The notes below the pieces were generated by a model, which saw only the letters and a list, made by a program, of their open reading frames with translations, was not told the DNA's origin and ran no database searches. 64,000 bases of DNA, taken from positions 73,785,078-73,849,077 of the forward strand of contig CM051029.1 of assembly GCA_027627225.1 (NCBI GenBank), in the 5' to 3' direction. This DNA comes from Congeria kusceri. Taxonomy: Eukaryota > Mollusca > Bivalvia > Myida > Dreissenidae. The position numbers and the translations under genes are program-made. Of the stretch, positions 39,801 to 51,800 are shown in pieces (position 1 is the stretch's first letter; every line of letters begins with the position of its first letter).

Positions 39801-42800
39801 ATGTATGCAATAGCCTAGAATAACCCCTATTGGCGAGTCAACGTCTGGTATGCTATAGCCTACAATAACACCTATGGGTGAGTCAGTGTTGGTGTTGTGT
39901 ATGCAATATCCTACAATAACCCCTATTGGTGAGTCAATGTAGTGTATGCAATAGCCTACAATAACCCCTATGGGTGAGTATTAATGTGGTGTATGCATTA
40001 GCCTACAATAACCTATGGGTGAGTGTCTATGTCCTGTATACAAGAGCCTACAATAACCCCTATGGGTGAGTCAATGTAGTGTGTGCAATAACCTACAATA
40101 ACCTCTGTGGGTGAGTGCCAATGTAGTGTATACAATAGCCCACAATAACCAATATGGGTAAGTGCCAATGTAGTGTATGCAGGAACCTACAGTAACCACT
40201 ATGGGTGAGTGTCAATGTAGTGTATGCAATAGCCTACAATATTCATATGGGTGAGTGTCAATGTAGTGTATGTAATAACCTACAATAACCCCTATGGGTG
40301 AGTGTCAATGTAGTGTATGCAATAACCTACAATAACCCCTATGGGTGGGTGTCAATGTCTGGTATGCAATAGCCTACAATAACCCCTATGGGTCAGTCTA
40401 ATGTCCTTTATGCAATAGCCTACAATAACCCGCATGGGTTAGTCTAATGTCCTGTATGCAATAGCCTACAATAACCCGCATGGGTGTGTCTAATGTCCTG
40501 TATGCAATAGCCTACAATAACCTCTATGGGTGAGTCAATGTCTGGTATGCAAAAGTCTGCAATAACACTTATTTGACCAGTATGTAATATATAGTATTCT
40601 AGTTTTGTCCCTGCTGCACATTCCATTTCCCCAGTAACACCACCAGTGTCTGTGCTTCAGGGATAAGATAGCTACCGGTTCATTCGACAAGACGTGTAAA
40701 CTCTGGAGCTTTGAGTCCGGCAAATGTTACCACACCTTCCGGGGACACACCGCTGAAATTGTAAGCTCACTTTTATTGTATATTAAGGGTTGAGTGTGAA
40801 ACTGTTGTATTTAATATATAGAAATTATAAGCAAATATAACTGTTTCACGCAGTCTGTTGTCAAAAAAAAGGTTAAAATGCCCAGGTCACAAATAGAACG
40901 GGCGGCGTCCGATAGTAGCGAACGGTAAAGCATCAGCAATTTTTGGAATCTGACAGGCGCTGAGCAATTTATATATTTTTTTAACAAACTCAAGCGGTCG
41001 CCGGATGATTTTCGCTGACTGACATGGGGAACAAGCAATTTGAGCAATGGGTGGTGACTGGTCGATGGCAGGATGGCGCCCCTGCGGCGAATATGTGAAT
41101 CGGATGGTCACCGTGCAAGATTGTAGATGACTGCAATTAAGACGTATAGACAGCGTTTTTCCTCACCACTTTGGGAATGGTACCGGTACTGGTCTAATTG
41201 GGAAAATTAGCGTCGTTTTCAGACAAATTGGGAGATTTACCACTTTCATTAAAAACTATCAAAAAGGATGTAAAAACATTAAGTTACAATAAGTAAACCC
41301 TAAAACAACTTGTTCCATTTATTCTTTTACTTGCATTCAAGTCAGACTATGGTTTTAAATGCCGTGCTGGTGGGTATCAACTTGTCCCAGAGACACAAGT
41401 TTGCTCTTGGACTCGACACTGACAATGTCTGTGTCAATGGTTGACGGAACAAAAACAAAATTACTAGTATCTTCTGCCGTTAATGTCGGTTGTGGATCTT
41501 TACTTTCTGCTTTGCCATAAAAGCCGTAGCTAGATAAAGGATTGCATCCCTGAATGTTTTTTTGGTAGTAACAGTAACAAAACGATACAGTAACCTTGCA
41601 GCGGTTACTTCCCCTAGCGGTTAACAGTAACTGATTTGAGTAGTGCGCGGAGGTTAACGCTTGGGTAAAAACAAAAGTACAATACAGGAACATCGTCGAT
41701 CTTTTCAGGGTCTTTTTGGATTATTTTTTTTTACATTTGGGAATTTTTTAACTTCAAATTGGAAAAAATGGTCAGAAAATCAGATTGGGAATGGTACCGT
41801 TTTCCAGTAGAAAAACGAGGAAAATCGCTGGTATAGACAAAGGTATCCAGTCAATGTAAATGGCTGGCCTAAGCCCAACAAAATGGGGGCTGGCCAGTGC
41901 CTGTACAGACACCGCCCGATACCCTGACGATAAGTGTACCATCATTCGGTGCCTTTCCGGGCGTCAGGCACCAGGAAGGTGACCGCACATTCGTCGTTGA
42001 AATCGGACTATGTTTTTAAAGTAGACAAACCGTATGGCCACCGCCCGATCCAAGAAAATGCCGTCCGGCGATCGGACGGTGCCCAGCCAACTTGTTTTTG
42101 AACCCCTTGACCCCGAAAGAAATCGCCCGGTTGCCATTAACTTTTAAATATTTCTGCCTGGCGGACACCGTCCGATTAGGGATAAAACAGACGCTGTCCG
42201 GCGGCAGTTCCTTATTTGTGACCGAGGCATAAGGGCTCACACTGCCATTGGCCAAAGAAGCCTGTGGTTACACATCCAAACATTTGGATGAAGAATTTTT
42301 CCTTTGGCTGAATGTTTTTTTCTTCTTTCTTATGTTTTTTTGTTAGTTTGTTTAATGATAATTCTATTTACTATTTTTAGACATTGCAGCGTTTTTCCTC
42401 AATACTGTATAAACTTGGTACCCTAAAAAGGTACCTTCCCAATTGAATTTACCTAATATTTTTGCCAATTTGAAGTTTGAGATATCCCACATATCTGGGA
42501 AAATAATCCAAAATGATCCCAAAAAGATTCACTATATGTATGAACCTTTACACTGCAGATCCATTATATCGCGATCCGTTATTTCGCGATGTCCAATATA
42601 TCGCGAATCGGCTGTGGATCCCGATTTTTTTCATGTACTTCAATATTTTACTATTACATGACGTTCATAAATAAATCCAGTTTTGTCCGTTTTTTTCGCG
42701 CCTACATCGCTACTCTTTCATTCACACTCTTGTAGTGCGACAAACAATAACCCGATCCGCTCAACATAAAAGTGTAACAGTTTGACGTCATCAGCTTACA

Positions 42801-45800
42801 TCGCGCGTGCCACCCATGACAACGTCCTTTCACTGCTGTCGCTTTAATTAGCAGCCGAATTACACGCCTTCCACGTGGAGGGTATATACAGTAACTATCT
42901 GAATGACAATAACGTTATCAATACGGCGTAACTGTTTCTTTTTTGTTTAAGAGGAAATGCTAACTGCACATCGTTCGCGATATAGATACCCAATTTTGTT
43001 GTTATGCGCTACGAAACTGTTATGCGAAAGTAAAGATCTCAATGTTCTCGGCGCTATGAAGTTTTTATATGACAATCAATACGCCCACGCTTTCCATGCG
43101 GATGACATGACATTGTACATGTCAACATAGTTTTCGCGCACTTTTCTAGCAGAACAAAAGATTTACACGAAATACATGTGCAGTTTAATTGTAAATAGAA
43201 ATCGTGTTTACGTCATGTGAACAGTAAAATTCCAATAGGCGTTTGGGATTTGGAATTTATTATATGCAATTTGAAATGAATTATAAGGAATAATATTATA
43301 TTTTTATATACAAATGGAATATGTTACATATGGATATAACACATTGTTGATGTTAACAACAATGAAAAAGGTGTGTTAATTACGTTTATGTTTTGAGATC
43401 GTGAACATATGCCAGTATATACATGTATATCTATATGTACATGTATGACCCGACAAGTTATATCGCGATCCGGCTATATCACGATCGTGATCCATGGACC
43501 CCGCAAATCACGATATAACGGATCTGCAGTGTATTTAACTTTCATTTTACCTCCTGGAAACACAAGTACATGTGAAAACATTAATGGAAAAGTTGTTTTA
43601 GATTTTATTTATTGTAACTTATAGTTTTCTCATTCTTTTTGGCAGTTTTTGCTGAAAGTGATAAAATTCCCAATTTGGTTGAAAACGGTACCGGTATCAT
43701 TCCCAAAGTAGTGAAGAAAAACGCTGCATTGATACAAAATCCATGTGACTGTTCTTCAGGTGTGTCTGAGTTTCAACCCACCCAGCACTATGATCGCCAC
43801 TGGTAGCATGGACACCACAGCCAAACTGTGGGACATTCAGACTGGACAGGAGGTTGCCTCCCTCAATGTGAGTATACACGTAGGGTCTGGATCTAGGTTG
43901 ACAGGAGGTTGCCTCCCTCAATGTGAGTACACACTTTGGGTCTGGGTGGACAGGAGGTTGCCTCCCTCAATGTGAGTACACACGTAGGGTCTGGGTGGAC
44001 AGGAGGTTGCCTCCCTCAATGTGAGTACACACTTAGGGTGTGTGTCTGGGTGGACAGGAGGTTGCCTCCCTCAATGTGAGTACACACGTAGGGTGTGGGT
44101 CTGGGTGGACAGGAGGTTGCCTCCCTCAATGTGAGTACACACGTAGGGTCTGGGTGGACAGGAGGTTGCCTCCCTCAATGTGAGTACACATGTAGGGTGT
44201 GGATCTGGGTGGACAGGAGGTTGCCTCCCTCAATGTGAGTACACACGTAGGTCTGGGTGGACAGGAGATTGCCTCCCTCAATGTGAATACACACACAGTG
44301 TATGGGTCTGGGTGGACAGGAGGTTGCCTCCCTGCATGTGAGTACACACACAGTGTATGGGTCTGGGTGGACAGGAGATTGCCTCCCTCAATGTGAATAC
44401 ACACACAGTGTATGGGTCTGGGTGGACAGGAGGTTGCCTCCCTGCATGTGAGTACACACACAGTGTATGGATCTGGGTGGACAGGAGATTGCCTCCCTCA
44501 ATATGAGTACACACTTAGGGTCTGGGTGGACAGGAGATTGCCTCCCTCAATATGAGTACACACTTAGGGTCTGGGTGGACAGGAGGTTGCCTCCCTCAAT
44601 GTGAGTACACACACAGTGTATGGGTCTGGGTGGACAGGAGATTGCCTCCCTCAATATGAGTACACACTTAGGGTCTAGGTGGACAGGAGGTTGCCTCCCT
44701 CAATGTGAGTACACACTTAGGGTCTGGGTGGACAGGAGATTGCCTCCCTCAATGTGAGTACACACACAGTGTATGGGTCTGGGTGGACAGGAGGTTGCCT
44801 CCCTCAATGTGAGTACACACACAGTGTATGGGTCTGGGTTGACAGGAGGTTGCCTCCCTCAATGTGAGTACACACACAGTGTATGGGTCTGGGTGGACAG
44901 GAGGTTGCCTCCCTCAATGTGAGTACACACACAGTGTATGGGTCTGGGTTGACAGGAGGCTGCCTCCCTCAATGTGAGTACACACGTAGGGTCTGGGTGG
45001 ACAGGAGGTTGCCTCCCTCAATGTGAGTGCAAACGTAGGGTCTGGGTTGACAGGAGGCTGCCTCCCTCAATGTGAGTGCAAACGTAGGGTCTGGGTGGAC
45101 AGGAGATTGCCTCCCTCAATGTGAGTACACACGTAGGGTCTTGGTGGACAGGAGGTTGCCTCCCTCAATGTGAGTGCACACGTAGGGTATGGGTCTGGTC
45201 CAGTAATCAGAAAGCTCCGAAGGAACATTTTACCTTAAGTTGTACTAAAGTGAAAACTTCCGACCAAATTTTCTATGTGTAGTCGAATGATTTCAGTTTG
45301 CAGGTGTTGAATATGAAATATTAGAGCAATATTTACTAGTTTGAAACATTTGAATGTATAGAGGATGTTTGTTGGTTTCGGTAGAATATCGATTTTAATT
45401 CACGAGTGATCGTAGAAATGTATATTTTCACGAGTGGCACAGCCACGAGTGAAAAAATATGCTTTCTATGATCGCAAGTGAATACAAAGTTGATATTGTA
45501 CCAAAACAAACAAATTTTCTTTTTATTTTATGCTTTTTCCACCTTTTTTCAGTTTAATTGCTTTATTCAAGTGGATTTTATTGAAAAAATATAGCTTTGA
45601 ACTCATTTGACAATTTTGAGTCCATGGCATCGTTGACGGTCCGTTTCAATTACTGTTTTAAATTGGGAGCCAGTATGAAACAGTAAAAATTATCAGAGTG
45701 GTAATTTTCACTGTTTTAAACAGTGAATTACCAATTTATTTCAATGATATTTCACTATAAATTACTCGAAAGCATGAAATAAACAATGAACTCGGCATGA

Positions 45801-48800
45801 AACGCCCAATGACTAAATTATTTATGTTTTTAATATAAGAATGGCACTTTGTGAAGACTGACCGTCTGTTGACATATGGACATGTGACGCAACTTTGAAA
45901 TTGTAAATTTATTTTATTATTATTAATGACAAATTAGATGGTTTGTTAAATAAAATTCTGGCATTTTCTTTGAAAATACAAACATGGAAAACAGTAGTGT
46001 GTGATACAGAATTTTTGTTCAGGTCAGTCGTAACTATGATAGGTGGTCAGGTGATAATTTTACACCATTACAATGTTAAAGGCAATAAATAGGTTTATAA
46101 TAAAACCGGTTATATACAGAATTATGATATGAAGTAAAAATTCACGTTTTGTGTCTTATAGACAATGACACTACTCCTGATTCATTAAATAATTGTCGTT
46201 AATGCCATTGATGTGTGGTTGCATTTCAGGGTCACTCTGCGGAGATTATCTCCCTTTCCTTCAACTCCACTGGTTCCCAGCTGATCACTGGCTCCTTCGA
46301 CCACACCGTCATGGTCTGGGATGTTAACAGTGGCAAGTAAGTGAAAATTAACTATTTTGTTTATGCTCCCTTCATGTGTATATAGTTGCAGCTTTGCCTG
46401 TACACTATTTCCAAATTCTGCCTTTTGTTTTAAAAATTAATGCATTTTCCCCCAAATTTCATCCATCATTCTTTCTTTCTTTTCATCTGTCCAGCTTTTT
46501 CGTTTCTGCACAAGATCTCATAACAATATAAGTCTAATTTAACAGTTTCATGGATTTTCTTGTTTGAAAAAAAAGCATCACAAGTCCATCTCGAAGCTTT
46601 ATTATTTTATTCTTGCACAGGTAATGTTTTAGGAATGCTTTGGCAAATAGGTAAACATGTTCATAGGTCATCATTGAATTTTAAGAACATTTAGTTAAGA
46701 AATAACCAAAGCATTGGAACTGTGATTTGTGACATATAAGTAAATGTTTTCCTGTCATTATAATCTTTTAAGTATTTTTATTTGTCAATATTTGAGTTCT
46801 ATGCCATAAGATACATGTCAGAGAATTAATTTATGTTGCTTATGGAGAGAAGTTGTGTAGCAGCCTAGACAGTTCAGTCAGGAGTACATGTATCTCCCAT
46901 TCCCACACTTGCTAACCCTAGCAGCTTGGACAGTTCAGTCGGGAGAACATGTATCTCCCATTCCAATACTTGCTGATCATAGCAGCCTGGACAGTTCAGT
47001 CAGGAGAACATGTATCTCCCATTCCCACACTTGCTGACCCTAGCAGCGTGGACAGTTCAGTCAGGAGTACATGTATCTCCCATTCCCACACTTGCTGACC
47101 CTAGCAGCCTGGACAGTTCAGTCAGGAGTACATGTATCTCCCATTCCCACACTTGCTGACCCTAGCAGCCTGGACAGTTCAGTCAGGAGTACATGTATCT
47201 CCCATTCCCACACTTGCTGACCCTAGCAGCCTGGACAGTTCAGTCAGGAGTACATGTATCTCCCATTCTCACACTTGCTGACCCTAGCAGCCTGGACAGT
47301 TCAGTCAGGAGTACATGTATCTCCCATTCCCACACTTGCTGATCCTAGCAGCTTGGACAGTTCAGTCAGGAGAACATGTATCTCCCATTCCCACACTTGC
47401 TGACCCTAGCAGCCTGGACAGTTCAGTCAGGAGTACATGTAACTCCCATTCCCATACTTGCTGACCGTAGAAGCCTGGACAGTTCAGTAAGGAGAACATG
47501 TAACTCCCATTCCCACACTTGCTGACCATAGCAGCCTGGACAGTTCAGTCAGGAAAACATGTATCTCCCATTCCCATACTTGCTGACCATAGAAGCCTGG
47601 ACAGTCCAGTCAGGAGAACATGTATCTCCCATTCCCACACTTGCTGACCATAGCAGCCTGGACAGTTCAGTCAGGAGAACATGTATCTCCCATTCCCACA
47701 CTTGCTGACCGTAGCAGCCTGGACAGTTCAGTCAGAACATGTATCTCCCATTCCCATACTTGCTGACCGTAGCAGCCTGGACAGTTCAGTCAGGAGAACA
47801 TGTATCTCCCATTCCCATACTTGCTGACCGTAGCAGCCTGGACAGTTCAGTCAGGAGAACATGTATCTCCCATTCCCAGACTTGCTGACCTTTTTCCTTG
47901 TCATGTGACACAATTCAGGGATTTCTGTGGATTTTGGAAGTTAGGACTCAGGTTTACCCAAATTGAAATTTTGTGGGATCAGAATGAAAATTTCAGGGGT
48001 CAGGATACTTATGTCACTGGAATTGTGTTTCTATAAAGGTTAAGAACTTGACAAAATAGCAAAAGACACCATTAAGGACATTCGCAACAAAAAAATAATA
48101 ATTGGGTTAATTCCTCCTTTTGTTTCATTATTTCTGTACTGCATATAGGTTACAATATAATAATTTCAATCAATAAATATCAATCTGTGTAAGTCATTAA
48201 GTTCCAGTCAATGGTTAAAAGTTAACAAAGCATTAAAATAATCAAAAACACACATATACAATGTATTGTCAAACAAATTAGTTCAAAAAAGATCCATAAA
48301 AATATCTATAGTCTATTTTGGCAATTGATACGTTGTTTACGTAAGCACGAAACATGAAAAAGGCTACACAGGTACCCTATTTAAAGTCCAATATTTCCCC
48401 AACAATATCGGTGACCCATTCTTTTTATTAATGTTTTGGTGCAAGTATACATTGGTACATGTATGTGCGAAAATTTAAGAAAATCTGTCGTTTGGAACAA
48501 AATATATTGATGCATAATAAATGACGTTTCAGAAGGTATTATTAGTACCCATTTGACCTACTTCAATGTCCAGTCAGATTCATTATTTTAACAGTAATTG
48601 TAGATAACGCGTTTTTTATTACCAAAATACATACGGAATATTACGCTAGTCAGTTGTTCCAAGAGAATGTATTAGTCGAGTGGCTTGTGTGATGACGTAT
48701 CACACGAGAGGCGGAGCCTCGAATGTGATACAAAATAACGCAAGCCACAAGACTAATACATACTCTTGGAACAATTGACTAACGTAATATTCCTTTTATT

Positions 48801-51800
48801 ATATACCACGATAAACTTCAAATGTGCATTTACCTTATTGTATTGGGTTAAAAACTACAATGATGACTAATCCTTGTAGGTATAAATTACATTTGTTTAC
48901 GATGATGACATCATTAAAAAAAGTAGTCCGGCTAGTATGGTAATACGGGATCGGAAAAATAGCGAGTAGCATAATACAGGATTTTGTTTCTGACGACATG
49001 TATTTCACCGATTGATACAGCATGTATTTTGTTAAGATTTTAAACAGGTATATAATAAACTTGTGTATTGCAAAACAAGACATGTAAAACATCAGTTGAA
49101 AGAAACATAACCTTGTTGGAAAAAAAGGCTCTCCTATATACTTTAAACATTGATAAAAAATCCAAACTTAAAAAAGGGGCTTCGACAGGTACCGTATTCG
49201 AAATTCAATATTTCCGGAAAAAGGCTGGTGACCCCTATTTTTAAGACTGTTTTAGTTTTAGGATAAATTGATGCATGTATGTGCCAATTTTGAAGAAAGT
49301 CTGTCGTTGGAAAAAAATGAAGGAATTTGTTGCGAACGTCTTTAAGTATAAAAAATATAATTTTCTCATGATTTCGAAGTTGGCAAATGAAAAATATTCC
49401 TTCAAAATTATGTAAGGCAGATTATTTGGTAGAGTCAAAAATATATAAGTTGCAATTTGCTTGCATTAAAAAGCAGTATTCTGCATTTTGAAGGGTGGGC
49501 ATTAAACTGTTGTATCTTCCTAGCATTTCTATGTCAGATACAATAGTGTCATGCGCAACTCTCGATTTATTGAAATCCCTGACATATGTCTTTCACTGTT
49601 TGCTGTTTTGCAGGCGTATACACACGCTGATCGGACACAAGGCGGAGATCAGCAGTGCCCAGTTCAACTACGACTGCTCCCTGATAGCCACGGGATCCAT
49701 GGACAAAACCTGCAAGATATGGGAGACCAACCACGGTAGGACCGCCTGACTCCCGCCACTGCTAGAACCCTAGCCATATCTTCTGACAGTGATAGAACCC
49801 TAGCCATATCTCCTGACAGTGATAGAACCCTAGCCATATCTCCTGACAGTGATAGAACCCTAGCCATATCTCCTGAAAGTGATAGAACCCTAGCCATACC
49901 TCCTGACAGTGAAAGAACCCTAGCCCTACGTCCTGACAGTGATAGAACCCTAGCCATATCTCCTGACAGTGATAGAACCCTAGCCATATGTCCTGACAGT
50001 GATAGAACCCTAGTCATATCTCCTGACAGTGATAAACCCTAGTCATATCTCCTGACAGCTATAGAACCCTAGCCATACCTCCTGACAGCAATGGAATCCT
50101 AGCCATACCTCCTGACAGCGATAGAAGCCTAGTCATATCTCCTGACAGTGATAGAACCCTAGTCATACCTCCTGACACAGATTTTTTATGCCCCCACCAT
50201 CAATGATGGGGGGGGGCTCATAGAGTTTACCCTGTCTGTGGGTAAGTACGTATGTACGTGTGTACGTATGTACATATGTTCAGATTCTTGTCCGGACAAT
50301 AACAATGTCCAGCAATGGAGGATTTTCAAATAACTTGGCAGAAATGTTAAGCATAATGAGACGGTGTGTCGCGCGCAGGAACCAGGTTTCTAGGTCCAAG
50401 ATCAAGGTCACACTTAAAGGCCAAAGGTCAAATATAAACATTTAAGCCATATACCCTGTCTGAAGCATAATATTGTCCAGCATGGAAGGAATTTCAAATA
50501 ACTTGGCACAAGTGTTGAGCTTGGTGAGACGGTGTGTCGCGTACAAGAACCAGATCCCTAGGTCCAAGATTAAGGTCACACTTAAAGGTCAAATGTCAAA
50601 TATAAGAATTTAAGCCTTCTATCCCTGTTCGGAGCATAATTTTGTCTAGCATGGAAGGAATTTCAGATAGCTTGGCAAAGTGTTGAGCATGAGCAGATGG
50701 TGTGTCGCGCTCAAGAACTAGGTCCCTAGGTACAAGGTCAAGGTCACACTTAAAGGTCAAAGGTCAAATATAAAATTTAAACCATAGACACTGTCTGGAG
50801 CATAATTTTGTCTAGCATTGGAAGGAATTTCAAATAACTAAGCACAATTGTTGTGCATTGGCTACTAAAATTTCTCATCGAATACTAAACTTCTCATTGG
50901 CTACTAAAATTTCACATTGGCTACTAAAATTTCTGGTTTGCATGACAGACTTTTCATTCAGAGGCATGGTGTGCGTCAAGTGTCATCCCGAACTAGCCTG
51001 TGCAGTCCACACAGGCTGATCCAGGACGGCACTTTCCGCTTTTATGGTATTTCCTGTTTCAAGGAAGTCTCTTCTAACCATAAATCCACTTTAGGCGGAA
51101 AGTGCTGTCCTGGATCAGCCTGTGCGGACTGCACAGGCTGATCCGGGACGACACTTTACGCACATGCATTAAGTCCGGTTTTCCCAAGGCAGGCCTCAAA
51201 TATCCTCTATATATCTGATGTTATGTTACAGGCACATGTATTGGCACACTACGAGGCCATGAGGATGAGGTTCTGGACGTGTCATTCGACATGACAGGTC
51301 AGTACCTCCTGACGGCCTCGGCTGATGGAACCGCACGCTGCTATAACGCCAACACTCACACGCTCGTGTCCAAGTTTGAAGGGCATGAGGGAGAGATCTC
51401 TAAGGTCTGTGGACAGTGTTTTTTTTAGAACCAATTAGGGCCAAAATTCGGCCCCATCCCCCTGATTAAAAAGTATATAATTTTCCCTTATATTGACCTA
51501 AAATTTCCCCTCAGAATGTAAGCATTATTTTGAAGAAAAAAAATTGACCAAAATCGGAAAAATATTGGCAAAGATAGAGGAATTTTCGTAAACAATCCTA
51601 GCAATTTTTTTTATCAAACCAAGTTTGTGCATAATCAAAGCTATCATTTGTAGCAAAGCATTTGTTAAATGTTTTATAAGAAAGTAGAATATAACAAATT
51701 TTATAATCTGTTTCTACAAAAACAATTCCCTTTTGCCGTAAAATTCCCCGTCTGAAGTGCCCCGCCCCCTTTCCCCCAAAGGTGAAAAAAAACACTGGTC

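Larger units (their letters stand above)
46337..49613 (+). other. DAW1 intron 9: overview
   Basis: Contains the 61-bp minisatellite at 46857-47890 and the foldback at 48635-48793. The stretches 46337-46856, 47891-48634 and 48794-49613 show nothing coding. 48340-48500 and 49120-49320 are diverged copies of one repeat (CAGGTACC.TATT..AA.TTCAATATTTCC). Confidence 0.6.

Noticed and set aside
44126..44514. Minus-strand repetitive frames (GGNLLSTQ type)
   Set aside because: A by-product of the exon 8 junction array.
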